Assembly: GCA_030696045.1 (NCBI GenBank)
Contig: JAUYNO010000067.1
Span: 1 to 64,000 of the forward strand
Length of the DNA stretch: 64,000 nt
Direction of reading: 5' to 3'
Origin: Stagnimonas sp.
Lineage (GTDB): Bacteria; Pseudomonadota; Gammaproteobacteria; Nevskiales; Nevskiaceae
In this document: piece after piece, positions 53,484 through 62,439 of the stretch
How the letters are laid out: every line of letters begins with the position of its first letter
Numbering within the stretch: position 1 is the stretch's first letter
The notes under the pieces: generated by a model
Seen by the model: the letters and a program-made list of their open reading frames with translations, nothing else
Told to the model about the DNA's origin: nothing
The model's database searches: none
Position numbers and translations under genes: made by a program

Positions 53484-55685
53484 TTAGAACAAATCCACCG
53501 GATCGACGTCGAGGGACCAGCGCAGGCGGCGGGCGTCCGGCAGTGCTTCGACCTGCGGCAGCCAGGACCGCAGCAGGCGGTGCAGCGGGCCGCGACGGCT
53601 GGCGCTGAGCAGCAGTTGCGCGCGGTAACGGCCGTCACGACGCTCCATCGGCGCCGGTGCCGGCCCCAGCAGCTGCACCTCGCCCAGCGCCGGCGAGGTC
53701 TGCGCCAGCTCGCGTGCGCTGCGCAGGAAGGCCTGCGCCATCGCCATCTGCGCCGCCTCGGCCCGCAGCAGCACCAGATAGCCAGAGGGCGGCAACCCCG
53801 CCTCGGCACGCTCGACCAGCAGGCGCTCGGCCAGCCGGTCATAGCCCTCGCGCAGCAGGGCCAGCAGTTGCGGATGGGCGGGCTCGCGGGTCTGGATCAG
53901 CACTTCGGCCGGCAGTGGCGATTCGGCGGCGCGGCCAGCGCGCCCGGCGACCTGGGTGAGCAGTTGCCCGAGCCGCTCCAGCGCGCGGAAATCGGCCGAG
54001 TACAGGGCCTGGTCGGCATTGATGACGCCGACCAGGCTGAGCGCGGGAAAGTCGTGCCCCTTGGCCAGCATTTGGGTGCCGACTAGGATCTCCACCCGGC
54101 GCGCGCGCACCTCGTCGAGCAGGCGCGCCAGACGATCCCCGCCGCGCAGGCGTTCGGCATCGAAGCGCTCGACCCTGCGCCCGGGAAAGCGATTGCGCAG
54201 GGCGTCCTCGACCCTTTCGGTGCCCTCGCCCAGGGGCAGCAGGCGCGTGCTGCCGCAGGACGGACATTCCCGAGGGGGCGCCTGCTGATGGCCGCAGTGA
54301 TGGCAGATCAAGCGGCCCTGCGTACGGTGCACGGTCATCCGCGCGTCGCAGCGCGGACAGGGCGCCAGCCAGTGGCAGACCTCGCACAGCAGGGTCGGCG
54401 CATAGCCGCGCCGGTTGATGAACAGCAGCGCCTGCCCGCCGGCCTGCAAATGCAGATCGATGCGGGCCAGCAGCGGCTCGCTGAGACCGTGCCGGGGCGG
54501 GTACAGGCGCAGGTCGATCAGCTGCGGCTGCGGCGGTGGGCTGCCGCTGATGCGTTCGGGCAGCAGCACCTGCCGGTAGCGACCGGCGCGCACCTGGGCC
54601 AGGGCTTCCAGCGAGGGCGTCGCACTGCCCAGCACCGCCGGCACCCCGGCCTCGCGGGCACGCACCAGGGCCAGATCGCGGGCTTGGTAGCGGAAGCCTT
54701 CCTGCTGCTTGTAGGAGGCATCGTGCTCCTCGTCGACGATCACCAACCCCAGCGCGCTGAACGGCGCGAACACCGCCGAGCGGGTGCCGACCAGCACCCG
54801 CACCCGGCCGTCGCGGACCGCCAGCCAGGTGTCGTTGCGCTCGGCCTCGCTCATGCCGGAGTGATAGCTCGCCACCACCGCGCCGAAGCGGGCCTGGAAG
54901 CGCCCGGCAAGCTGCGGCGTCAGGCCGATCTCGGGTGCCAGCACCAGCACCTGGCGGCCCCGGGTCAGCGCCTGCTCGGCCAGCCGCAGGTAGAGCTCGG
55001 TCTTGCCGGAGCCGGTCGCGCCCTCCAGCAGGCTGGCGGAAAACCCGGGGGGCGCGGCGAGCAACTCGCCCAGGGCCCGGGACTGCGCCGCCGTCAGCAC
55101 CGGCGGCAGCTCGCTGGCCGCCACCACCGGCGCTGACGGGGCTTGTTCCAGCACCCAGCCGGCCGCCAGCGCACGGCGCAGGCTGGCGGCGTCGAGGCCG
55201 GTGTCGGCGCCGACCTCGATCCGCAGCCCGGCCTCGTGATCGAGCGCGGCCAGCAGTCCGCGCAGGCGGCTGGACCGCGCTGGCAGGTCGAGCAAGGCCT
55301 GCCGTCCGGCGACCGTGAGCGACAGGCAGCGGGCCTGTCGCGCCTGCGCCGGCCGTCCTTCCCGGAGGGCGGCTGGCAGGGCGGCAGCGACGACCTCGCC
55401 GATCGGGTGCTGGTAGTAGTCGGCTGCCCACTGCAGCAGCTTCAGCCAGTCGGCAGGCGCCAGCGGCGCCTCGTCGAGCACCCGCGCCACCGCCTTGTAG
55501 TCATGGCCGTCGTCCGGGCTCAGACGCGGCGGCGCCAGCACCAGGCCGATGCAGCGGCGGCGGCCGAACGGCAGCTCCACCCGCACTCCCGCTTGCAAGC
55601 GCTCCGCCCAGCCGGGCGGGACCAGATAGTCGAATTGCCGGCGCAGTGGCACCGGCAGCGCGACCGCCACCAGTTCAAGCGCCAC
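53484..55685 (-). CDS. priA: Primosomal replication protein N' (PriA helicase)
   Basis: 733-aa 3'-to-5' DNA helicase that restarts stalled forks by loading DnaB. N-terminal 3' DNA-binding domain (LPVPLRRQFDYLVPPGW), Walker A GATGSGKTELYL near 237, DEEH box in IVDEEHDASYKQQ, and eight zinc cysteines in CEVCHWLAPCPRCDARM and the following CHHCGH...CPSCGS. All motifs intact. The start is a GTG at 55685. A perfect DnaA-box sequence lies 16 bp upstream. Confidence 0.96.
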   Translation of the reverse strand: MALELVAVALPVPLRRQFDYLVPPGWAERLQAGVRVELPFGRRRCIGLVLAPPRLSPDDGHDYKAVARVLDEAPLAPADWLKLLQWAADYYQHPIGEVVAAALPAALREGRPAQARQARCLSLTVAGRQALLDLPARSSRLRGLLAALDHEAGLRIEVGADTGLDAASLRRALAAGWVLEQAPSAPVVAASELPPVLTAAQSRALGELLAAPPGFSASLLEGATGSGKTELYLRLAEQALTRGRQVLVLAPEIGLTPQLAGRFQARFGAVVASYHSGMSEAERNDTWLAVRDGRVRVLVGTRSAVFAPFSALGLVIVDEEHDASYKQQEGFRYQARDLALVRAREAGVPAVLGSATPSLEALAQVRAGRYRQVLLPERISGSPPPQPQLIDLRLYPPRHGLSEPLLARIDLHLQAGGQALLFINRRGYAPTLLCEVCHWLAPCPRCDARMTVHRTQGRLICHHCGHQQAPPRECPSCGSTRLLPLGEGTERVEDALRNRFPGRRVERFDAERLRGGDRLARLLDEVRARRVEILVGTQMLAKGHDFPALSLVGVINADQALYSADFRALERLGQLLTQVAGRAGRAAESPLPAEVLIQTREPAHPQLLALLREGYDRLAERLLVERAEAGLPPSGYLVLLRAEAAQMAMAQAFLRSARELAQTSPALGEVQLLGPAPAPMERRDGRYRAQLLLSASRRGPLHRLLRSWLPQVEALPDARRLRWSLDVDPVDLF

Positions 55686-56053
55686 GGTGGCGGGGCAAGC
55701 TGTGGATAACTTCGGGGATAAGCCGGGCCGAATTGGCTACTGCCCGCTCACCCCGGCGCCCGGCGAGGGTGGCGGCAACGTCAATTTCGATTGAAATATC
55801 TTTTTTCATCAAATGCTTGGAAGATCAAACGAAGGTTTCATGACAGTTGTGACTTGACCCTCTTGGGAATTTTGTCGGCGGAGTTTTTGTGCATAACCAC
55901 CCGCCACGCGCCGCTGTACTCACTTTATCCGGCGCCGTCCAGCACCTGACCGAAGCTGCCGGTCGGCGGCAGGCGCCGTCAACGCCCCGGCCCTTGCACC
56001 GTTGCAAGGCGGCTAAGCTTCCGTCAACTCCGCCACCAACCCCAGGACTCACC
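55686..56053. promoter_or_regulatory. Intergenic region with DnaA-box-like sites and an AT-rich stretch
   Basis: No gene in these 368 bp between the divergent priA and alanine-rich genes. TGTGGATAA at 55701-55709 is a perfect DnaA box (reverse TTATCCACA), and TGTGCATAA at 55888-55896 differs by one base. Between them is an AT-rich stretch (about 55780-55880) containing CAATTTCGATTG, a small palindrome. TTGACC at 55854-55859 looks like a -35 but has no matching -10. It could serve divergent promoters. Confidence 0.35.
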
Positions 56054-56593
56054 ATGAACCTGCACCAGACCCGTCTGCTGGCCGCCACCCTGATGGCCTT
56101 CACCCTGCCCGCTCTCGCCGCCGAGGCGCAGGTCTCGGCCAGCGCCCAGGCCAATGTCGATGCCGCTGCCGCGGCGACCCAGGCCGCCAGCCGCCTCGAT
56201 GCCGCCGCCGCCAAAACCCAGGGCGCGGCCGGCACCGCCGCCGGTCAGGTCCAGGCCGGTGTTGCCGCCGGCGCGCAAGTGCAGGCGGGCGCCGCCGCCG
56301 GAACCCAGGCCAGCGGTGCGACGGCCGCCGCAGCGGTCGATAGCGGCAAGCAGGGCGCCAAGAAGCTGAAAAAGAAGACCAAGGCCGGACTGGGCGCGGC
56401 GGTCCAGGCCGGCAGCGGCGTGGCCACCAGTACCGGCGGCGCGGTCAAGGCGGGCGCCGGCGCGGCGGTCGACAAGACCACCGGCGTCGTCGGCGGACTG
56501 CTGGGCGGCACTGCCGCCGCGGTCGGCGCGGCGACCGCCGGCACCGAGGTCCAGGCCGAGGTCAAGGTGGAGGGCTCGGCCCAGGCCAAATAG
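56054..56593 (+). CDS. Alanine/glycine-rich exported protein
   Basis: 179-aa protein with a signal peptide (LLAATLMAFTLPALAAE). The mature part is nearly all Ala, Gly, Gln, Thr and Val in imperfect repeats (QVQAGVAAGAQVQAGAAAG, AVKAGAGAAVDKTTG), split by a Lys-rich patch KQGAKKLKKKTKAG in the middle. The Ala-rich first half may form long helices, the second half resembles a glycine-zipper segment (VVGGLLGGTAAAVGAAT). No family recognised. GC content and codon use match the neighbours. It precedes the sigma-factor gene by 19 bp and may be co-transcribed. Confidence 0.7.
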   Translation: MNLHQTRLLAATLMAFTLPALAAEAQVSASAQANVDAAAAATQAASRLDAAAAKTQGAAGTAAGQVQAGVAAGAQVQAGAAAGTQASGATAAAAVDSGKQGAKKLKKKTKAGLGAAVQAGSGVATSTGGAVKAGAGAAVDKTTGVVGGLLGGTAAAVGAATAGTEVQAEVKVEGSAQAK

Positions 56594-56612
56594 GCCAGGG
56601 CTGACCGTCCCA

Positions 56613-57167
56613 GTGGCCGAAGGCGCCAGTCCGCAAGGACTCAACAGTTTTCTGTTGCAGGCACAGGCACGCGCGCTGCGGGTGGCCGAGATTTCCACCC
56701 GCTCGCGCGACGACGCGCTCGACATTGTCCAGGACGCGATGCTGCATCTGGCGCGCGCCTACGGCCGCCGCCCCGCCGACGAATGGCCACCGCTGTTCCA
56801 CCGCATTCTCGAGAACAAGATCCGCGACTGGCAGCGCCGCCAGACCGTGCGCAACCGCTTCTTCTTTTGGCGCCAGGAGCGCGAAGAGGACGACGACGCC
56901 CCGCCGCCGGAGGAGCGCGCCCCCGACCTGGCGATCCCCGACGCCACCGAACGGCTGATGCAGGACGAAGCCATGCTGCGCCTGAAGTCGGCGCTCGCCG
57001 AGTTGCCGGCGCGGCAGCGCGAAGCCTTCGTACTGCGCATCTGGGAGGGCCTGTCCACCGACGACACCGCCACCGCGATGGGGTGCTCCGACGGCAGCGT
57101 CAAGACCCATCTGGCCCGAGCCCTGGCCAATCTGCGCGGCAAGCTGGGCGAGTCCTGGTCGCTGTGA
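56613..57167 (+). CDS. ECF-type RNA polymerase sigma factor
   Basis: 184-aa sigma-70-family factor with region 2 (SRDDALDIVQDAMLHLARAYG) and region 4 (ALAELPARQREAFVLRIWEGLSTDDTATAMGCSDGSVKTHLARALANLR) joined by an acidic linker (EREEDDDAPPPEERAPD). GTG start. Downstream genes encode a single-span membrane protein, a small exported protein and a DUF3106 protein, an arrangement related to the sigma-DUF3619-DUF3106 set of betaproteobacteria. The next gene is the probable regulator of the factor. Confidence 0.9.
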   Translation: MAEGASPQGLNSFLLQAQARALRVAEISTRSRDDALDIVQDAMLHLARAYGRRPADEWPPLFHRILENKIRDWQRRQTVRNRFFFWRQEREEDDDAPPPEERAPDLAIPDATERLMQDEAMLRLKSALAELPARQREAFVLRIWEGLSTDDTATAMGCSDGSVKTHLARALANLRGKLGESWSL

Positions 57168-57222
57168 GCCGTTCTTCCCCATTCCCAAGCGCCGCACATC
57201 GCGACACAATCGGAGCAAGCCC

Positions 57223-57633
57223 ATGAACACCACCACCGACCTCGCCGATCTCCCTGCCGCCGACCGCGCCTTCGCGGTCATGGCCCGCCAGGGCCTGCGC
57301 GCCAGTGAAGCCCTGGACTACGTCGAATCGGCCCGGCTCGCCGCCGGCCGCCAGCGCGCAGTGGCCGCGATGCTAGAGCCGGCCCGGCGTCCGGGCTGGC
57401 TGCTGGCGCCCGCCGGAGCCGCGCTAGCCGTAGCCCTGCTGATCGCCGTGCTGCCGTCGCGCCTGGCGGTGACCCCGGGCCTGCCTGCCGTGCCCCACGT
57501 CAACGCAAATGAGGTAGCCGCGTTGGAATGGGCAGCGGACGAAGCAGGCCCTGAGTTCTATCGCGACCTCGAGTTCTACCAGTGGCTGGAACAGCACGGA
57601 AAACTCGAAAGTCTCCCGGAGCCGAATGCCTAG
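57223..57633 (+). CDS. Single-span membrane protein, possible anti-sigma (DUF3619-like)
   Basis: 136 aa: a cytoplasmic N-terminal 65 residues with helical character (ADRAFAVMARQGLRASEALDYVESARLAAGRQRAV), one membrane span at about 67-86 (LLAPAGAALAVALLIAVL), and a short outside tail. Position after an ECF sigma gene and topology fit an anti-sigma factor, but no zinc-binding HxxxCxxC is present, so it is not the ZAS type. The start has GGAGC upstream. Its end overlaps the next gene by 8 bases. Confidence 0.65.
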   Translation: MNTTTDLADLPAADRAFAVMARQGLRASEALDYVESARLAAGRQRAVAAMLEPARRPGWLLAPAGAALAVALLIAVLPSRLAVTPGLPAVPHVNANEVAALEWAADEAGPEFYRDLEFYQWLEQHGKLESLPEPNA

Positions 57634-57865
57634 TTTCGGTCGCTGGGTGTGGTTAGGTGTGTTGCTGGCGAGCCCCATGGCTTGCGCGGCCACTCCGACG
57701 CCGCCCCAGCAGCCGCCGACGGCGCCGACCCAACCAAGCGCCGCCTTGCTGGAATTCATCGGTGATTGGAATCGGGAAGAGCGTGAATTGCTGACTATGG
57801 ACGAACAGACGAAACGGCAAACGGACTCGGCGTCGCAGACGCCCGGAGCTCCCCGTGCGCCCTGA
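57626..57865 (+). CDS. Small exported Pro-rich protein
   Basis: 79 aa with a signal peptide (WVWLGVLLASPMACAA, possibly a lipobox-like Cys), then a Pro/Thr-rich stretch (TPTPPQQPPTAPTQP) and an acidic tail containing LLEFIGDWNREERELL. Overlaps both neighbours (8 and 11 bp), so it is translated as part of the sigma operon. Unknown function. Confidence 0.6.
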   Translation: MPSFGRWVWLGVLLASPMACAATPTPPQQPPTAPTQPSAALLEFIGDWNREERELLTMDEQTKRQTDSASQTPGAPRAP

Positions 57866-58415
57866 CGCCCGTCAAGCCCTGGCGGCTCTGCTGCTGGCGG
57901 TGGTCGCCCCGGTATTCGCTGCCGGCCCCGACTGGGGCTCGCTCAGCGCCGAGCAGCAGGCTCTGGTCGCTCCCGCCATCAAGGGCGGCGCCACCGAGTT
58001 CAATCAGCTGCCCGAGCCGCGCCGTCAGAAGCTCGCCGAAGGCGCCCGTCGCTGGCTGGAGATGAACCCCGAGCAGCGCCTGGAAGCCAGCAAGCAGTTC
58101 GACAGCTGGCAACACATGAGCAACAGCGAGCGCCGCGCCGCGCTGGAACGCCGCGAGCGCTTCCGGCAGTTGCCGCGCGCCGAGCAGGAGTCCCTGCTGC
58201 GCCAGCAGCGCCGCTTCGACACCCTGCCCGCGCCGGAGCAGCAGCGGCTGCGTGAGGCCTTCCGCATGGAGCTGGAGCACCGCGCCAGCACCGAGCCGAT
58301 GAACCTGCCGCCCACCGACAGTCTGCTGCCGCCCTCGCTACCGCCACTGCCGCCGCTGCCGCCACCGGCCACCACGACGCCCAGCAGCCCGACCACCGGG
58401 CTGCTGCCGCAATAG
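57855..58415 (+). CDS. DUF3106 protein
   Basis: 186-aa exported protein. Signal peptide (LAALLLAVVAPVFAAG), then repeats of the DUF3106 type: WGSLSAEQQALVAPAIKG, EPRRQKLAEGARRWLEMNPEQR, ERFRQLPRAEQESLLRQQRRF. The C-terminal 35 residues are Pro/Leu/Thr. DUF3106 proteins are periplasmic and of unknown function, often in ECF sigma operons. GTG start within the preceding gene. A terminator follows. Confidence 0.78.
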   Translation: MRPDARQALAALLLAVVAPVFAAGPDWGSLSAEQQALVAPAIKGGATEFNQLPEPRRQKLAEGARRWLEMNPEQRLEASKQFDSWQHMSNSERRAALERRERFRQLPRAEQESLLRQQRRFDTLPAPEQQRLREAFRMELEHRASTEPMNLPPTDSLLPPSLPPLPPLPPPATTTPSSPTTGLLPQ

Positions 58416-58448
58416 CAAGGGCCTGGTCGCCCACAACCGAATCGTCCT

Positions 58449-58473
58449 TTGCCGCGCCAGCGGCAATTTTTTT
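58449..58473 (+). terminator. Terminator of the sigma-factor operon
   Basis: TTGCCGC / GCGGCAA stem with loop GCCA and seven Ts, 33 bases after the DUF3106 stop. A classic intrinsic terminator. Confidence 0.85.
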
Positions 58474-58488
58474 GCCCGGACGCCGGCC

Positions 58489-58494
58489 TACAAT
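58489..58494 (+). promoter_or_regulatory. -10 box of the MFS gene
   Basis: TACAAT (5 of 6) lies 46 bp before the ATG at 58540, followed by CGCGCG like other -10 boxes in this window. The -35 would fall in the T-run of the preceding terminator and is not convincing. Confidence 0.45.
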
Positions 58495-58539
58495 CGCGCG
58501 CTTGCTGCCCTTCCCGCCCCCGTGGCGCCAGTCTTAGCC

Positions 58540-59787
58540 ATGCTGCCGCTGATCCTGTCCGCCGCCTCCCTGTTGCTGTCCGCCTCGCTGTTCGTGGCCG
58601 GGACCATGCTGCTGACCACCTCGGTCGGCCTGCGCCTGACCGCCGAAGGCTTCGGGCCGGGCATTACCGGCATCATCCTGACCTGCCAGGCCGCCGGCTT
58701 CGTCGCCGGCACCTTCAGCGGCCCGGCCCTGATCCGCCGGGTCGGCCATATCCGGGTATTCGCCGCCTTCGCGGCGCTGATCTGCGTCGCCGGCCTGCTG
58801 CACGGCGCCTATGTCAATGCGCCGCTGTGGGCGCTGCTGCGCTTCGTCGCTGGCCTGAGCGGCTCGACCATGCTGGTGGTGATCGAAAGTTGGATCAATG
58901 CCCATGCCACGCCGGCGGCGCGCGGCCGGGTGATGGGCATCTACATGATCAACTACTACGCCTCCGGCGCGGTCGGCCAGTTCCTGGTCGGCATCGCACC
59001 GCCGGAGGACTACCGCGCCTTCAGCCTCGCCGCCGGCCTGCTGGTGCTGTCGCTGGTGCCGCTGGCGATGACCTCGATGCAGCCGCCGCCAATGGCCGCT
59101 GCCCAGCGCCTGGGCCTGCGCGCCCTGTACCGGGTGTCACCGATCGCCACCGCCGGCGCCTTCAGCGCCGGCTTCTGCCTGTCGAGTTTCTATCAACTGG
59201 CGCCGGTGTCCCTGCGCAAGCTCGACGTACCGCTGACCACGGTCGCGCACTACATGGCGCTGGCGGTGTTCGCCTCGATGCTGCTGCAGTTCCCGATGGG
59301 GCGCTGGGCCGACCACTACGACCGCCGCCGGGTGATCGCCGGCATCGCCGTCGCCGCCAGCCTGTCGGCCAGCATCGTCGCCCTGGCCGGCAAGGGTTCG
59401 CTGGCGGCGCTGTTTGTCGCCACCATGCTGTTCATGGCGCTGATGGCTAGCCTCTACCCCACCTGCCTGTCGCAGATGCACAACCGCCTGCAAGGCGAGA
59501 AGCCGGTCGCCGCCAATGCCGGCCAGCTGCTCTGCTATGGCCTGGGCACCTGCGTCGGCCCCCTGGTGGCCGGCCAGGTGATGGGGCGCTTCGGTCCTTC
59601 GGGCCTGTTCCTCACCGTCGCCACGGTGCTGGCGGCCCTGGCGGCCTTCGTCGCCTGGCGCCTGCGGGTGATCGCCGAGTCGCAGCTTTACGCCACCGGC
59701 AGGCAGCCCAGCGTGATGGTCATGGGCGAATCGACGCCGGCGATGGCGCAGATGGACCCGCGCACACGCGGCGAGGTGATTCCCTGA
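58540..59787 (+). CDS. MFS transporter, YcaD-like
   Basis: 415-aa major facilitator with twelve spans, in two six-helix halves joined at about residue 200. RFVAGLSGSTMLVVIESWINAHATPAARGRVMGIYMINYYASGAVGQFLVG is the best match to the YcaD/YfkF group, and RWADHYDRRRVI is the motif-A-like loop of the second half. Substrate unknown. ATG 58540 is preferred to GTG 58522. The C-terminal 35 residues are hydrophilic. Own promoter; convergent with the TetR gene. Confidence 0.85.
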   Translation: MLPLILSAASLLLSASLFVAGTMLLTTSVGLRLTAEGFGPGITGIILTCQAAGFVAGTFSGPALIRRVGHIRVFAAFAALICVAGLLHGAYVNAPLWALLRFVAGLSGSTMLVVIESWINAHATPAARGRVMGIYMINYYASGAVGQFLVGIAPPEDYRAFSLAAGLLVLSLVPLAMTSMQPPPMAAAQRLGLRALYRVSPIATAGAFSAGFCLSSFYQLAPVSLRKLDVPLTTVAHYMALAVFASMLLQFPMGRWADHYDRRRVIAGIAVAASLSASIVALAGKGSLAALFVATMLFMALMASLYPTCLSQMHNRLQGEKPVAANAGQLLCYGLGTCVGPLVAGQVMGRFGPSGLFLTVATVLAALAAFVAWRLRVIAESQLYATGRQPSVMVMGESTPAMAQMDPRTRGEVIP

Positions 59788-59827
59788 CCCACCTCATGGC
59801 TGACGCGCGACGGTTAAGCCGCGTCGC

Positions 59828-60580
59828 CTATTGCCCGGACTCTTCGCGCGGCCTTGACCGGCGCCGACGCCCTGCTACGGCTGCGTCCGGCACGACGGCC
59901 GGCAGGTCCATGGCGGAGCCATGCACGGTGCCGACCACATAGAGCAGCACCGGCTCCAGCCGCAGCAACTCGCTGCTGCGCCCCTCCCGCACCCAGCTGG
60001 CGACCAATTCGTTGATGCCGTGGATGAGCACCGCGAAGACTTCCTCGGGTAGGGCTGGAAGCTCGGGCTCATCCTGCTGCCGCAAGGCGTAGAGGTTGCT
60101 CTGGAACCGGATGAAACGGGCGTGGTAGCGGTCCCGCTGGGCCAGGGCGCGGGGGCCGGCGGCGACCACCGCCACCAGCAGCGCCTGCGCCAACAAGGGC
60201 TGACGGACGAAAAACTCCAGATAGGCGTGGTGCGATCGCTCCAGGTGCTGGCGCCAGCCGACCGCGCTGGCCTGGGCCGCCAGCACCTCGGCCACCAGTT
60301 GCTCGTGCCCCTGTTCAAGCAGAGCCAGATAGCAGTCCTCGCGGTCCCGAAACAACTGATAGAAGGTGCGCCGCGACACCCGCGCCAGCGCCAGCACATC
60401 GGCTACTGCCGTGTTGGCGTAGCCGTGTTCGGCGATACAGGCAGACAGCGCCTGGAACAACCGGGCCCGCTGCAGCGCCTGCGCCTCGCGCGGTTCGATC
60501 GCATTGACGCCGCGCGGCAACCCCCGATGCCGGACGTCCTGATCCACCCCTGGCAGCCGCCGCTTGGCCGGTTCGCTCAT
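59828..60580 (-). CDS. TetR-family regulator
   Basis: 250 aa. An N-terminal extension of about 35 residues precedes the HTH domain (LFQALSACIAEHGYANTAVADVLALARVSRRTFYQLFRDREDCYLALLEQG, helix-turn-helix near 57-78). The ligand domain follows, and a basic tail (GRRRRSRPREE) ends the protein. It is divergent from two lipoprotein genes, with 86 bp between, which it likely represses. That gap contains CTATATAG (60584-60591), overlapping its own probable -10. Confidence 0.9.
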   Translation of the reverse strand: MSEPAKRRLPGVDQDVRHRGLPRGVNAIEPREAQALQRARLFQALSACIAEHGYANTAVADVLALARVSRRTFYQLFRDREDCYLALLEQGHEQLVAEVLAAQASAVGWRQHLERSHHAYLEFFVRQPLLAQALLVAVVAAGPRALAQRDRYHARFIRFQSNLYALRQQDEPELPALPEEVFAVLIHGINELVASWVREGRSSELLRLEPVLLYVVGTVHGSAMDLPAVVPDAAVAGRRRRSRPREESGQ

Positions 60581-60666
60581 GATTCTATATAGCCACTTGT
60601 GTTTCTTTGGAGTCGCCCGTATCGTCGGCGCATTACCCGCAGCAGACGGGATGAGGAGAGTAGTCC

Positions 60667-62439
60667 ATGCAGAGACTCGCGCGCGCCGTCCTGTGCCTGA
60701 CCCTGGCCGCCTGCGGTGACTCCGGCCCCGACGGCCCCGGGCCGCTGCAGCCGCCCGCCGACGCGCCGGGGGTCGTCAACGTGGTGCCGCCGCTGCCACC
60801 GAAGGGCGAGAGCCGTCCGGGTGGGTTCTATGACATCTATCTGAGCTCCCCCACCGATCCGGCCGAGGTGATCGCCATCACCGTGTTCGAGCCGGCGACG
60901 CTGGAGGCCGGCCAGACTTATCCGCTGATCTTGCAGCAGCACGGTTTCGGCGGCAGCCGCGACAAGGATCTCGGCAGCATGTCGCCGACTGCGGCCCTGG
61001 GCGGCGGCACCGACATCGCCCCCTTCGTCGCCAATGGTTACGGCGTGATCTCCATTGACCAGCGCGGCCACGGCGAGAGCGGCGGCAGCATCCGCGCCAT
61101 GGACCCGGACTACGAGGGCCGCAATCTGGTGGCCATTCTCGACTGGGCCGAAGCACGCCTGGGCTGGATCAAGCGCGGCCCCGACCTGGATGGCGGACCC
61201 GACAACCTCGTGGTCGGCGCCGTCGGCGGCTCCTACGGTGGCGGCTTCCAGACGGTGCTGCACGCCATCGATCCGCGCCGGCGGCTGGACGCGCTGATCC
61301 CGCAGATCAGCTGGAACGACCTGAGTCAGGCCCTGCTGCCCAATGGCGTGATCAAGATCGGCTGGGTGCAGGCGCTGTACGCGGTGGGTACCGCCGCCGG
61401 CTCCGGCATTGATCGCGCCCACTTCGATTCCTTCGCCACCCAGGCCCTGATCGACGGCCTGCGCAGCAACGCGGTGAGCCCGGAGGTGCATGACTTCTAC
61501 CGCTACCACGGCCTCGGCTATTTCTGCGACGGCCAGCCGCTGGCCAGCAACGGCGGCACCGGCACCCAGCCCGGACTGCCGCCAAAACGGCCGGGCGCGG
61601 TGCACGCGATGTTCTTCCAGGGCATGCGCGACACCCTGTTCAACTTCAACGAGGCCTACCGCAACTACCAGTGCCTGAAATCCCTGGGCGGCGACGTCCG
61701 CCTGCTCAGCTACGAAGGCGGCCACAACTCGCTGTTGCTGGTGCCGGACCCGGGCGCCCTGGTCTACCAGGAAGTGCTGGACGGCGGCGCCGGCTCCACC
61801 CTCAGCCGCCGCTGCGGCGAACTCGACCATGCCGCCGCGAGCATGGCCTTCTTCGACCAGCACCTGAAGGGCATCGCCGGCGCCGCCGATGCGCTGATCC
61901 CGAAGCAGGTTTGCATCTCCCTCGGCGCCGACGACCGTGAACTGGTCGACCAGGTCATCGAGGGCAGTGCGGGCAGCGAGTTCCTGCTGCCGCCGACGAC
62001 CGCGGTGGCCGGCCTGATGGAGACGCCGGCCGTCGCCGACCTGGGCTACGTGGCGCCGGAGACCGGCGCGGTGGTAGCGGGCATTCCCGAGCTGGACATC
62101 GAGCTGACCCCGGCCGGCGACCTGCCCGTCAGCAGCGGCGAGCCGATCCTGTTCTTCGGCCTGGGCCGCTACCGGATTCCGACCGGCGCAGCGCCGCCGC
62201 CGCTGGTGCCGCCACTGGCGGTGGACCTGATCGACAACCAGATCACCCCGGTACGCGGGTATGGCCATCACCGCTTGCCGATGGTCGGCGTCGGCGAACG
62301 CCTGGCCGCCGGCGACCGCCTGGTGCTGCTGATCTACGGCGGCCACGACCAGTACCACGTCACCGGCTCACTGAACATCGCCGCGCCCGTGGTGGCGCCA
62401 ATAACGATCAGCGGCCGGCTGTGGGCGCCGCTGCGGTGA
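60667..62439 (+). CDS. Alpha/beta-hydrolase lipoprotein, X-Pro dipeptidase/CocE-like
   Basis: 590 aa. Lipobox LTLAAC with Cys16. The catalytic fold shows LILQQHGFGGSRD (oxyanion region), DQRGHGESGG, the nucleophile elbow GAVGGSYGGGFQT with Ser near 196, an Asp further on, and the likely His in YEGGHNSLLL near 358. A C-terminal jellyroll-like domain (residues 420-590) is in line with the CocE/S15 family. Substrate unknown; ester or peptide hydrolysis is expected at the outer membrane. AGGAG (60654-60658) precedes the ATG. Divergent from TetR. Confidence 0.8.
   Translation: MQRLARAVLCLTLAACGDSGPDGPGPLQPPADAPGVVNVVPPLPPKGESRPGGFYDIYLSSPTDPAEVIAITVFEPATLEAGQTYPLILQQHGFGGSRDKDLGSMSPTAALGGGTDIAPFVANGYGVISIDQRGHGESGGSIRAMDPDYEGRNLVAILDWAEARLGWIKRGPDLDGGPDNLVVGAVGGSYGGGFQTVLHAIDPRRRLDALIPQISWNDLSQALLPNGVIKIGWVQALYAVGTAAGSGIDRAHFDSFATQALIDGLRSNAVSPEVHDFYRYHGLGYFCDGQPLASNGGTGTQPGLPPKRPGAVHAMFFQGMRDTLFNFNEAYRNYQCLKSLGGDVRLLSYEGGHNSLLLVPDPGALVYQEVLDGGAGSTLSRRCGELDHAAASMAFFDQHLKGIAGAADALIPKQVCISLGADDRELVDQVIEGSAGSEFLLPPTTAVAGLMETPAVADLGYVAPETGAVVAGIPELDIELTPAGDLPVSSGEPILFFGLGRYRIPTGAAPPPLVPPLAVDLIDNQITPVRGYGHHRLPMVGVGERLAAGDRLVLLIYGGHDQYHVTGSLNIAAPVVAPITISGRLWAPLR

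Noticed and set aside
55686..56053. Chromosomal origin of replication
   Set aside because: Only two DnaA-like boxes, and none of dnaA, dnaN, gidA or rpmH is nearby.
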